DNA from: Serilophus lunatus
Taxonomy: Eukaryota; Chordata; Aves; Passeriformes; Eurylaimidae
Reading direction: 5' to 3'
Assembly: GCA_013399895.1 (NCBI GenBank)
Contig: VXBA01005469.1
Span: 412,249-476,248 of the forward strand
DNA length: 64,000 nucleotides
In this document: in pieces, positions 51,501 to 63,205 of the stretch
How the letters are laid out: each line of letters opens with the position of its first letter
Numbering within the stretch: the stretch's first letter is position 1
Position numbers and translations under genes: made by a program
The notes under the pieces: generated by a model
What the model saw: only the letters and a program-made list of their open reading frames with translations
Databases searched by the model: none
What the model was told of the DNA's origin: nothing

Positions 51501-53970
51501 CTCATTGTCCTTAAATGGGTCCACTGCTAGCAAGAACCAGGCATTTGTGGTAATTTAACTAAGATGAGCTGGCACACATGAATGCTCTGGTTTCAATTTT
51601 CTGCAGAACTTGAATCCATTATGGAGCAATCAAAATTCTCCATAAGAGGCAAAGGGTGAGCTGTCTACTGCTCTGCCTTTACAGTCAATGGAAGAAAATA
51701 TAGAATTCTAAGAAAATGTTGTGCAAGTTATTTCTTTCCATCTAACATCCTCTTTCGTTCCATTAACTAGGCAAGCTGGACCTTTATCTCATCTTAAGCG
51801 TAGCAGGAGGTGCAATCCTTTTGGTCATCTTTGTGATTTGGCTTATTTATTGTATCAGGAGGAAGAAAAGAAGGAGTCTTGAAGATGATGGTAAGTGTTT
51901 AAGGGGCTTTGTGTTGCTATCCAGCCACCTAAAGTTGCAGAGCTTCCCACTGAACAGTATCCCTGTGGTCAGGAGCATGCTCTCTGCCTTGGCATGAGCA
52001 ATAACATGAGCAGATGAGCTGGCATTGCCAGTCTCACTTTCTGATATATGCTTTAAACACAGGACTTCTTTTTCTCAAGCCCTCTTGTTTATTTGTTGGG
52101 GAAGAATTACTTCTCTAAAGCTTGGCCAAGGCCACCAGTCAGGAGCATCTGTGGGGCTAAAATATTCACCTAGATATCCTGTCACCAGAATTTTTTCATT
52201 AAACTTATGTAGTATAAAATTCGGATCCTTTACATCATCAGTAACATTCAGAAACAGTGTAGATAGTGAACAGGGGCAAGAGGGACTCAGCTTTTCTTTG
52301 TAATTCCTCAGGCATCACACAAAACTCGTCCTCTCCGCAAAACAATGTCCTTGGAGGTCTGTCAACACTGGAAGCCCAACTTGGGGCACTTTTAAAGAGT
52401 TGAATTTTTCAGAGTGTGCAGAAGTCTCATCTGTTGTCTGAAATTCCTGCCTCTTTAAGACAACAGGAAATACTCTGCCAGAGACTCCTCTGAGAGTGGG
52501 CTCTCAGGCTTGACAGGTTGCCTTGAATTACATATTGCCTGGGCATTGCTGCTAGTTTGGGTGGACAGGGGACACTGAGCTGCTGCCCAAGAAGAGTCAT
52601 CTGACCTACCTGGAGGGGGAGGCTGAAGCATGAGGGAGGTTGCCCTGGCAGGGCTCGTTCAAAGGCTTGTTTCTGAGTCCTGCCCTCACACACTGTCAGG
52701 CTTCCTGTATGGTCTCAAATAAGAGCTAAGTCTCTGTGTCAGTCAGTTCTTGAGTTACAAAATGAAAGTAGAAGCTGCTTTGTACATCACAGCAGACTTT
52801 GTCAGGATAAAGAGGGCAATGCCTGAAGGAAACCCCAGCTCATAACTCAAAGATGCCAGTGGTCAATCTGACAACAAGGGTGAGCATGATCAGTCCCATG
52901 GCCAAGGTGAGAGCAACCTCACTGCATTTGAGTGTGGATAGCTCACCTCAGCCCTTCTATTTTCCCTAATGTTACGACCTTGAAGAATAGGAAAGTGCTT
53001 TCCCCATTTGCTGGGAGGGCTCATGGCAGTGCAACTACAGCATTTGGTCTCAGAAGTCTTGCCATGCCTTGTAACACTGGTGTGAGCATTGCCATCTGAG
53101 TGTTATTTTACATTATAGCTGTTCTCATCTGCGTGGTATAGATTACTCCTTCAGCTGGGCAAGGACACCCTGTCCTCAGCTGTTGGGTCTGAATTCAGCA
53201 ACAATCAAGGAAACAAGCCTGGGATAATGGGAACTGATATAGGAGGGTGATTTACCCAAGAGGCAAATCCCTCTATCCCCAGATTAAGATAAGTGACATT
53301 TCAGAAATGATGAGTCAGTGATCAGAAGTCAGCTAGCATGAGTTTACTTCTTCTATGTGTGGGAAAATTAATGTTGGCCAAAGGGACCTTTAGGTTCCAG
53401 GTGTTTGGAAATCCTAGCATGGACAAAGGTAGGGCAGAGGGCTTTGATGTTGCTTCCTGGGATTAGATTTCACTTTTCCCTCAGTGGCCTCCAAAAGAGG
53501 GCAGAGCAGCTCAAGCCTGGCCATGACCACCGGGGCCTCCCTGACGCAGCTGGTTCCCGGAGCAGATAAGGCAGAGCTGCCCCAAATGCTCCAGGAACCT
53601 CGATCTCACCCAGGGCGATAAAAGAAGCTCCCACTCCTGCCTGGGACGTGCGGGCAGAGGCGACTTTTGTTATTCACTGGGATAGCGGGGACACCCGAGA
53701 GCGGCGGGTTAGGACCAGTATCTGGCTTTTTCTTGCTTGAGCCGAGGCCCTTTCCCCGGCTGTCACCTCTGACGGCGGGTCCCCCCTTGTGTCGTTGCAG
53801 CCGAGGAGCGGGCGATGCGGGCGCTGCGGGAGCCGTGCCCGCGCACCCCGAGGCAGCCGCGGGGGCAGCACCGGCCGCTCCCGCAGCCCCAGGGGCAGCA
53901 GCGGCCGCTCCCGCAGCCCCGGCCCCGCAGCCAGCCACGGAGCCCGCACCCCCACAAAGAGAGGCCCTGA
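42499..53970 (+). CDS. CD2: T-cell surface antigen CD2, whole gene model
   Basis: CDS joins 42499-42559, 45364-45660, 48098-48340, 51771-51890 and 53801-53970: 891 nt, 296 residues (human CD2 351). Five exons, all introns phase 1, the same split as human CD2 (leader, V, C2, membrane, tail). Residues 1-20 leader; 21-119 Ig V-like domain without the canonical disulfide; 120-200 C2-like domain with four family cysteines; about 205-227 membrane helix; about 229-296 tail. Domain 1 aligns by eye with human CD2 over EAKWKKNG and ILRNGTLQIEHV (human IKWEKT and LFKNGTLKIKHL). The tail has two RPLPQP copies and P-Q-P-R-P-R, fitting the CD2AP/CIN85 SH3 consensus Px(P/A)xxR; human CD2 has PPLPRPR there. 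CD2 is the T- and NK-cell adhesion and costimulatory receptor for CD58 (CD48 in rodents). Five N-glycosylation sequons. The tail is shorter than the human one by about half, with no clear PPPGHR motif for CD2BP2. Confidence 0.9.
45364..45660 (+). CDS. CD2: CD2 exon 2: Ig V-like domain 1 (ligand binding)
   Basis: Acceptor cttcccttcacag, donor gtaagt, 99 codons. Strand C keeps tryptophan (EAKWKKNG); the E-F region reads LRNGTLQIEHVVREDSGNYT with V in place of the F-strand cysteine, the hallmark of CD2-family domain 1. Highly charged, lysine-rich C'-D region, as in human CD2, whose binding face is charged. Unlike human CD2 it has a CRC pair between D and E. Sequons: NET, NGT, NYT. Confidence 0.93.
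48098..48340 (+). CDS. CD2: CD2 exon 3: Ig C2-like domain 2
   Basis: Acceptor cttctctttttcag, donor gtaaga, 81 codons. Starts EPVPQPILSAKC; the cysteines sit in KCTNKTLSVKC, GTFRCVVKNKVS and VIKC, matching human CD2 domain 2 (CINTTLTC, FKCTAGNKVS, PVSC) almost position for position. Two disulfides are expected. Sequons: NKT and NAT. The frame runs on into intron 3 to 48495, which is chance. Confidence 0.93.
51771..51890 (+). CDS. CD2: CD2 exon 4: transmembrane and juxtamembrane segment
   Basis: Acceptor ttcgttccattaactag, donor gtaagt, 40 codons. After GKLDL the helix YLILSVAGGAILLVIFVIWL continues with IYC and the strongly basic IRRKKRRSLEDD. The basic cluster followed by acidic residues matches the start of the human CD2 tail (KRKKQRSRRNDEE). 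A single cysteine at the inner membrane face could be acylated (inference). Confidence 0.92.
53801..53970 (+). CDS. CD2: CD2 exon 5: proline-rich cytoplasmic tail and stop
   Basis: Acceptor gtcgttgcag; in phase 1 the exon reads AEERAMRALREP, then proline- and arginine-rich sequence to TGA at 53968-53970, 56 residues. A 30-bp unit is duplicated (53863-53892 and 53893-53922), giving two RPLPQP motifs, the second followed by RPRSQPRSP. The AEER start resembles human TEERGRK. The exon is very rich in GC and CpG and all three forward frames are open across it, so the frame choice depends on the exon 4 phase. The proline spacing supports the chosen frame. Confidence 0.75.
53863..53922 (+). repeat. 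30-bp tandem duplication in the CD2 tail exon
   Basis: Two adjacent 30-base units differ at only a few bases and are in frame. Each encodes ten residues, GQHRPLPQPQ and GQQRPLPQPR, doubling a class-II-like SH3 ligand core. Confidence 0.92.
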
Positions 53971-54855
53971 CCGTGCGGCCCGGCAGCGGGGATGCTCCTC
54001 TCTCTGCTCCGCCGCTCACTGGGAGAAGGAAGTTTCCAAACGCCAGGAGCGCCCTCCTGCCCAGCCTCGCGTAATGCTCAGCTATGAAGAGACAGCTTTC
54101 CTTGCAGAAGATGAGAGAGAGAGCATCAAATGGAGATGAAGAGAGCTGGTGGAGGAGATTCAAGGTGATGGGCATTCACCCCTGTGGCCGTTTTTCTTGT
54201 TTGGATACGGAGCGTCGAGCCTTGAAACCTGTGTCTTTCTGCGGTTGTTTTAACCACACTTTGTTGTTTTTGTGCTTTTTGAATGGTTTATATCAAGAAG
54301 AAGCTAAAGCTCCACTGAGACAAAATGGACCTACGGATCTTTCAGGGTTTTGTCATGTGTATTTCTCCTGCCACTCATTGGGACATCCATCTCTCTGGCT
54401 TCTGCATCAAATACAAACGTATGACCTCCTGGACCAAAAATAGTTGTAGGTAATTAAATGCTTGTCTGAATTTGAAAGAATCGGTGTCATCTAATGCAGA
54501 GAAGAAAATACTGAAAGGACATGTGGAACCTTGAAGCACCCGTATGGGAAAAACACAAGTGGGAAAGGAATAAGCTTTTCCCTTTCTGCACTGTGTTTAG
54601 AACAAGAAACTACGGGCTTAAATTGCAGCAAGAGAGAGTCAGGATTTTTATTTTTTTTTAGATGAAACACTGAAATAGATTTCTGAGAGACGATCTCTGG
54701 CACTTGGAGTTTCAAAGGGTGGATGAGACAACTGTCTGTGAGGCATCCTTACCCTGCTGAGGGCCAAGGGAACGTGCTACACAAGCCTCTTCAAGGACTG
54801 TTTCAGCTCAGTTTTCTGTGACTTGTTGGCAAATAAAACAAACCTTTATTCTCAG
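53971..54855 (+). other. Probable CD2 3' UTR
   Basis: The stretch from the stop to about 15-20 bases past AATAAA at 54832-54837 has no further CD2-like coding sequence in the chosen frame. It is T- and A-rich after about 54200, with a T/A run at 54648-54660. A later hexamer at 55684 could give a longer form. Confidence 0.6.
54832..54837 (+). terminator. CD2 polyadenylation signal AATAAA
   Basis: Canonical hexamer 860 bases after the stop codon, followed by TTTATTCTC and later TGTTTAG-type T/GT-rich sequence, as expected for a cleavage region. Confidence 0.65.
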
Positions 54856-57800
54856 CACAAGTATGTTTAGCTATCCAGACGAATTTTTTTTGGCCATAGA
54901 AAAGGTCTGATACCTGTTAGCTCATGAAACAAGCATTATAAACTTCAAAGCACTCTGATTACTGGTGACATTGTCTGACTTGTCATGGCTTTCCATTGCA
55001 GGGCTTCTTGCCGAGGGTGAAGGGATCAAGATGTGTCTTGATTTTGCTAGTAAGCACCTCACCTGTAACAAGGTGATGATAGAGAGCTGCTCAGAGATCT
55101 CCCTCCGAAGGGAGCGGTGCAAGTGCACTAATTGTACTGCCTCACACTGTGTGTGCTGCACACCGCTGGCTCCTCTGGTCCTTGCAGGTATTCAGAACTG
55201 CATTCACAGCTGAGGAGCCAAGAGAGGACAGGCCTTTTTTAGAGCAGTGACTGAGTGAGTACACTGGCCCATGTGGTGTAAGAGGCAGTACTTGTGGAGA
55301 AGAAAGCTGTGAGAGACACAGCGTGAGCCATCCAGTTACCTTGTTGGCACTGGGCAGATCATCTAATCCCTTTTCCAGGCTTGACTCTCCTTCGCATGCC
55401 AGTGGAGATAAACCAGCCACCTTTTGTTTTCCCTCAGGAATCTGACTATTTTTACCTTCTGATAAGGGCAGAACGAAGTCTTGGGAGAAGTAGGTCTCTG
55501 CCTCCCCCAAAGCTCAGTCACTTCTCTTGAGCTCCAACAGTGGGCACACCCTGGGAGCACTACTTGCTCTTGCCTCAGCCTTATGCAGCTTGTTTTAGGG
55601 TTTTCGCTATTTAAAGTTGCATTTGGTAAATATTTCATGGTTTATTTTGTAACATGCCATATGATACATCCCTGCAGTGAATGAATAAAGGAAAGACTGG
55701 GTAGAGAGGATCTTAGTTCACACCTGTGCTTGTACTCCAGTATCTGTAATCTCACTTTGGGGTGCTTCACAAAGGAGGCGACTGAAACGTTTTTGTCTCT
55801 GAGCCACAGAAGCACGGTTACAGGAGGTTTCTCACCATCCACAGGAGGTCTCAGCTGCCACCAGAGTGCCAGGAGCAGGGCTCAGGTAGGTGTGGGTGAG
55901 TAGAGCTGCTGTGCCCACCTGCCTGCAGTCGCAGCTCTGCCTCTCCGGTGCAGCCAGAGCTTTATTGGTGGCAAGCTGGGGCTGCTCTGTGGCTGCAGGG
56001 GCACGGGCCCTTCCTGAGAGGGAGGGAGGGTTACTGGGACCTGAGAAAGAAGGTGGTCTCCTCTTGCGACCTCCTGCCACTCATCAGTGTTCTCTGTGGC
56101 ACAGGCTTAACAGGAAAGATTTGGAGATGCTTCTTACTCACGGCTGAGGTTGGTGAGCTTCTGCTGTGCCTCGGAGAGACCCTGCCAGGCTTCCCACCTG
56201 CTGCTGCCCCACGCACTCTTCTGCCTGGGGCTGGTGCTGGTGGGGTGACACATGCCACAGCTCAGTGCATGGGATCACCAGTGCCTGAGGTGGTGCCAGG
56301 GTGGCTCTGGCCCAGCACAAAAGTGTGCTTGATTTTTCAGCAAGGAACGGCAGCATGAGGCTAAGTCATGCCCAGGATGGGAATGGGAGGCAAGAAGCTT
56401 TTCCACTGTTAGTCACAAACTGGGTCTAAACCTACCCTGAAGACTGTGCTTGAGACAACCCTGTGAACCACAGCAACCTCTGTTGTCTCAGCTGAAGGCA
56501 GGTGAGGGCTGAGCACGCCCAAAAGCTGCCCTGAGCTCACCTTCCTGGGGAGCAGGCTGTCAGTGGGCACCCTGAGTACAGGGCAGGCCAGAGGCCATAG
56601 AGTAGGCATGAGTGAAGTGTGGAGGTGTGTGTTTTAATGCTGCCCTCCAGCCAGTTGCTGTAACCAGCCTCAGCCAAATCACCAAGGTCTCTTCTGAGTT
56701 ACTGGACATTTTTCAGCTGAATGTTTCTCTCTCACATGCCAAGAGGCTCAAAGCTAAATAAAAAAGAACTGAATTTAGCCTTGTTGGGTGGATTTACACC
56801 AAAGCACAGCCCTTGTCAGGCAGGCAAGAAAATACCCTGACCACAGAGTATGCCTGTGCAATGGAAATGGACTGACACCTTTTTCTTTGGCAGTTTTTGT
56901 GATGTCTCATATTTGTTCCTGACATACTGCCATGGATGACACTTGTACAGTTGTGAGTTTTACTTGGTGCCCACTTGATAAATCAGCAATTTTTCTAAAG
57001 ATGTGTCACGGAGTGTTCAAGTCTCAGACTTTTGTGCTGTACAGGATGTTTCAGTTCTGGAAAATGAACTGAGGCTGGGACCTGAGAAATAACAGGATGT
57101 GCTTGGCTCTGGTGGTGCTTGTTGCAACCTTTCTTGGTTCTTCTTTCGTAGATGTGTCTACCAGTGAGTCACATGAGATGAAGTGTTTTTTCCCGTTCTT
57201 CTTAAGGAGGCTGAGATGAGATGACATGACTGACATGCTGGGCTTGTCCTTTTCCATGTGCTGCCTCATCCTCCCAGTTCAGAGAGATGCAGTTTATGCT
57301 GCCTGGGATCAGTTTTGCTTGATGATGTGCCACAGAGCCAGTGCTGAAGGAATGGGAGGGAAGTGCTGCCCTGTGATCAAAGCAGATCCATAGTTGTGCT
57401 GTGGTCCTGCAGTGCTCACCAGATGGTCAGACTGAATAGGCATACAAAAGAACAATGGTTGGTTCTATAGAAGACACAGATCTTCTATCCCAGTCTCAAT
57501 CCACATGATATCAGCAGCACTTTCTGCCCAAACTTGGCCTTTCTATTAAAGTAATCAAGACTTGCCTGTGTCTGAGTCAGGCATTAGCCTGTCCAGAGAA
57601 GGTTCTCTGGCTTCTGGCACAGTGCTGGAGCTGGCTGGATAATTTCATTTTGAAAATAAAACTCTGAGCTTGTAAAAGGTCAAGTAGAAAACCATGACTA
57701 GTACAAATGTCTGTCTTGCAATGTTTTTTCCAAAATGATGCTAAGGGGAAAAGAGACAAATTTTGTCCTTATTCTGCAACAGATATTCAGGTGCTGATGT

Positions 57801-60800
57801 GGAGATAAACATGGGGCAGAGGAGGAAGGCAGGGGTCAGCTGAGCTGGCCCAGTGAATAACCAGGGCTCTTTACAAGTAGCAAAGAGCACTGGACAACAG
57901 ATAGGATAGGCAGGCACAGAAATAGCTGCTTGAGACCAGGAAGCAGGAGCTGAGTCACATAACTTTGTCACACTCACAGTCCTGGGATGTGGTTTCTCTT
58001 TCCATGCAGAGCTCTCACCTGAACTTCCCTTTGGGATGAGGCATGCATTGCATGCCTTGCTGGGCCTCCTGCTTCCCCTTCCTTTTTTAATCTGAGGGTC
58101 AGCTGCCTTGTTCTCACCTCCTGTCACACTTCCCCAGGCAGCACTGCTGCAGCATTACTGTCTCTTTTAGCTTTCCTTTCCTACAAAACACCCACTTTGG
58201 CCAATTTGTTTTTCCTCTTTTAATGACACCTCAGGACCCCACCTATGCACACATCAGCCTCAGAGAGGAGAAGGGACTTTCAAGGTGCCCTCGTGGCTTC
58301 AGAGCATGATCATGGTCACACTTCATGATTGTGCCTGCTCTAAGAAGCCCAGCTCCAGGCTGGTTTGCCGTTGGCAGCTTCTGCCAGTTGTGTCAGGAGG
58401 GATCTCTAGCTCTAAAAGAATTGGAGAGAGGTGTATCTCTCTGCTGCCTTCTGCCATGGGAAATGCACAGCTGATTCTGACTCTCCCTTCTTTGACTCTT
58501 GCTGGGCACGCAGAGCCAGCAGGCCCTGTGCTCCCTCCCAGGCCACATGCATCTCCAGAGTAAGCTGCTGGTTGATACATGCAGAGGGAAGGGGAAGGCA
58601 AAGGCTGGGGCAGACAAATGACTGAGGAAACAATTGATCCTGCCCACCCGGCTGTCAGCAGCACCGACCTCAGTATGGCACCAGTGTCTCAACCCCCTTT
58701 TCTTTTGGTGATATTGTTTGACAGTTTATGCCTTGGGTGCCTCTGAAATGCAGTTTTGAGATAACAGGAAGAGATAACCCCGCAACAGAGATGATCATTG
58801 GTTGCATTTCCCATGCGCTTTCTATGCCCACAGAACAAGAGCAGGCAAGTGTTTTGGGCTGCTGCCTGGCCTCCCACGCAAATACCTGCTGCTTTCCAAC
58901 CAAGTATTTCCATCCCTTTTGCACGGTGTGGGGCAGGCGAGCGAGCATGGCGCAAAGCAGAGGGGTGTGAGCAGAGACATGCTTGGCATGGCCACTGCAA
59001 GCCACTGGAGGGGAACAGCTCTGAAACAAACCTGCCTCCAGGCATCCCAAAACTGCATTTCCATGCTTGGCACTTCCTGGCTGAGCACTGGTGAAATGAG
59101 GACAGGTGACAAGGCCGGTGCAGTAGGACAAGTAGCCCTTGAAGAGCCAGAGGATGAAATGTCTGGGATCGCCAATGTTAGCAACTGAAATCAGATGAAC
59201 TTCTCTTCCTCTGTTAAAGGCAAGGTGAGCTTTGCTGTGAAGAGTGGGAATGAAATAAAGATGTTCTTGTTTGCCAACGTATTCCTGTGCCCTGGTCTCC
59301 AGCTTTTCTTTCATGAAACCTGCATTCACCTCGTGCTTCCATGATGGGCTCTTCCCAAAGGCTGCTGCAGTCCCCTCCCCATTGGGCCATGTACCCCAAG
59401 GTCCCCCAGTGTTTATTGGCAGGTTTTCTGGAGGATCCTGCTGGGCAGAAACTCACTAAGCTCCTGTGGAACGCTGTGCCGAGGGACTCTAGCCCTGCTC
59501 TCTTTTTACTCCTGATGTCCCATCTCGCAATGATGGTGTGTCGTGTCAGTCCCTCGGTGGCTCATCCTGCCCGGGGCACGAGGCAGACGGCAAACCTGGG
59601 AGAGCAAGGGTGGTCTGTAGGCCTGGGATGCTCTCTTGATGTTCCTGCTCATAGTGTGCTGCTGGAAGTGGGATCTGAATTTCTCCACCCGTATGAGAAG
59701 GGAGTACTTGTAGGTGTTGTTTTGTGCTAGCACTGCTGTTTCCTTCCATCTCTGCTTTCCTGGAGGTTTTACAGCTGTTCAAGGCACCACCTGAGGGAGC
59801 TGTGTCTCTGAGAATGGCTGTACAATGCCATTCTCCAAGGCCAGTGGGCTGCAGACACACTGATCACTGTAGTAGCCAAAGCTTCCATTTTAGTTGGCTT
59901 CAGTGATTTCAGCAGCCAGGGCCCGTGTAAGTGAACGGCAGAATGAACATGTGGCTCCTATTGTAAGGGAAGTGCCTGTGTCTCAACCCCAAAGCTCAGC
60001 CAGCAAAACCTCCAACACCCTTTTGCTGAGCTTGAGGTTTCTGTAGACTGTTGTTCTTTTAGTCATTTATAAAAAGAATGGCTTAGCCTAAAGCTAGCCA
60101 CTGCAAAAGAGGAACTGAGTAACATAGAGATTTTTAAAAAGCGCTGTCAGGAAGGAAACTTGTCTGCACAGCAAGTGACTGGTAGGAGCCTTTAGGCCCT
60201 GTAGTGGAAATTAAATACTGAATGTTGGAGGAGTTGCTAGTATCCAAGATTTTCCAAGGGAAAACCTATTTAATAAGGAAAAAGGAATGGAAATAAATGC
60301 TGTCCCCACCCATTATCAGACATCTCATATTGCCTAGAAATTCACTCTGCACATATGCTGCCTGATCTGATGATGCTGAGAACAGCAAATATGTCCCTGA
60401 CTGTTGCTGCCAAACTATACTCTCTTACCAAGTTAATTCTTGTCCATCTCACCCTTCTTCCTTGGCATCCCTGTACCACAGGAACAGCTTGCCTGGGCTA
60501 TGTTCTAGGGAAAAGAGGCTGAATATGTATGTCTGTGAATATCAAATGTTACCTGCAGTAAACCTCTCGATGTTGGGAACATCATATCAGGAAAATTGGA
60601 TTTTTCTGATATTGAAAAACCACCAAGTTGTATCTCTGAAGAGCCACAGGTGCCAGGGTTAGAGGGGATGTCAACATGTGAGGAGAGGCAACTGTAGAAG
60701 AAGAAGCTGTGAATATCCTTTGTCTCAAAGCATCTGTGCTAGAGAAGAACATCTGTGGCAGAGCACCTAAGGCAAATGCAGGCGTGATGTCTAGATATGA

Positions 60801-63205
60801 GAAAGTGCACCACTACTGGCAGGCACCAAAGCAGCTGTCTCAGCTGACTCAACATATGTATGCACATGTTGAGATGTGAGAACTGCTGGTCCTCTCCTGG
60901 AGTTTTGAAGGGCATGAGCTGCTGAAGGCCTAATAAGAGAGAGTACAGAAGAATGGTTTACAGGCTGAGGTTGGCCAGAAGGGAAGAAAAAGCTCTGCTT
61001 CTTCAAGGTGTAAGAGAAGAATGGTGCATCCTTTTTGGAAAAAACTGCTGTAGGAAGGTGAGATGAAAGGAATTATACAGACAGTACTTCTCTGTGGGAC
61101 AGGTGAGTCAGCCCTGCTCTGCAGACTGCATTGAAGGCACTGGCCCTCTGCAGGTTGAGTCTGGGGATGGGCATGGCTGTCTGGGCCTGGCACACTTGGC
61201 TCATCTCTGTTCTGTGCCTTCTCCTGGCTCCGAGTGTCATGTGGGTGTGTGAAGAGCAAGAGGATGCTCTTATGGGGCAGTTGTGTCTTGGAAGCAGGAA
61301 CTTGTCTGCACATGGTGTGGTGCTCAGCCAGGAACCCAGGCCATGGATCTCTGCCATGGGTTTCTTGGCAGCTTTGGCAAGCTGGATACCTAGCTGCCTC
61401 CACTTTAAGGTCAGCTTTTTGGTCAGATAACAGCTCAGAGTGAGCCAGGAGAGATGCATACCTAAAACGTGCCACTGAAGACATTCCCTGGGGGGATGTT
61501 GTGCTATGCCTATTTAACACCCAGAGCTGTCCCTTTCCAGTGTCCTGGGCTAAAGTCTCTACATCAAATGGTGAACAATGTGGCTGGAGGAGGGGACACA
61601 AAGCCAGGCTCATGCACAAGGGGCAGCTTAGAGCACTCACTGGAGAAGGGGAATTTGTGGGCTGGCCATACAATGAAGACAGCAGTTTAGGGATGCAGGA
61701 CAGAGCACCTATTAGCCAATTTTTGTTGCACATCTTTATGCAGAGAAGACAGTTAACAGCACAGAACTTATCTAGCAGCTCCTGTGTAAATGTTGCCCTG
61801 TCCTGCAAGATTCGGCCCAAGTGCTTCTGCCAGCTGGGCTATCGGCTGTCTCCAGGGTCAAGGAGAGGAGACAGCAGCTGTCCTGCCCTTAACAACCTGC
61901 TTGGTGCTGATGTGAGCACGGGGTGCACAAAAACATGTTGGTGCTGTCATCTAGTGGGACCGCAGGAGCACAGCTCGGCCGTGGCTCTGTGCCCTTCCTC
62001 CCATGCCTTTTACTGCTCCCTTCCACTTATTTGCATCCTGACTCACAGGCCTGGGAGTGTTTTGGGACTTTAAAGTTTTTGTTAGAATCAGCAGTAGAGA
62101 AGCTGTTATTGTCACAGTTTATGTCAGACTTGTTTATCACAGGACTGGGTTAAAGGGAGCTCATCCAAACTGGTAAACCCAGATGGCTCTCATGAACTTG
62201 CTCCCAGTAGAGTGTATTTTGTGACTGTAGAAGAGAACAGCCCAATGCACAGATAATGGTTAACTGTCCATCTAATTTAGATCTTGTTTTGCCCCCAAGG
62301 AGATATGAGTGGTCAATACTAGAGACTTAAACTCCTGATTTTTGTTATTTGTGTAATAAAACATGTAGCTATTTTCTGTTTGTGATCTTCACTATAATCA
62401 AGTTAGGTTTTGGTTCCTCTTGCAGTTGCTCAGACATGTTCTACCACTTCCATAACATATGTCAAACCTCCCTGTCTGCTCCCTGTCTGCTGCTGTCGAA
62501 TTTTCCCAGAGGGTGAATTGAGAAAACTTGTTTTCTGAAAAACAAAAACCAATGTCAGAGACTCAGCATTCAGGATGTGTTCAAGGCTGATTGGCAACAG
62601 ATAGACAGAGGTGGAAGTAGGGCCTTGCAGGTCATCTTATGTCTTTCTCAGCCTCTAAAGGCTTTGTCCTGTATGTGTCTCCTCATTCCTCACACAGCAG
62701 AAGGAGTGCTTGAACACCTGATACTGCTCATTCTGGTGGAGGAACTGGAACAGGGACTGCAGATGGGCAGAGGGCAACAAGGAACTGAAAGTACTTTCCC
62801 AAATGAGCAGCACTGGCGTGGTTTTGTTTTTAAGGATGCTGGGATTTCTTAATCCTATTTTAAATAGAACCGTAGAACAGCCCACCTGCTGCTCTTCTCT
62901 ACCATTCCTTCTTATCCTTCTCCTAGTCTTTTTGTGGGAATCACATGAACCTGTGTGTCACATCTGCATAAATACAGTTAAGTGTTTAGTTTCTACAGGA
63001 GACCTATTCTCTTACTCTGTTCTGCTCTCTAAATCACTCCTTGTTCCCTGGCTCCAGCTCATGGTGTCAGCCATGGTGGCTACAGAAGCTCAATGGTGCA
63101 AGCAGATGGTGAGTGCTGGAAAGTCTTGGTGAGATTCTGTTTTGATACATGGGGATAATATTGGGATTAGGGAAAATAATAATAATAAAAAGCTCCAGAC
63201 ACATT
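54856..63205. other. 3' intergenic region after CD2
   Basis: No exon with protein-family similarity was recognised. One phase-1/phase-1 open segment rich in cysteine (55002-55187) and a long minus-strand frame (60930-61820) are discussed as findings, neither with a recognised family. In human the CD2 locus control region lies just 3' of the gene, so regulatory sequence might be expected here, but I cannot point to specific sites. Confidence 0.5.

Noticed and set aside
58670..59329. 219-codon minus-strand frame
   Set aside because: No recognisable domain and several overlapping frames on both strands; treated as chance.
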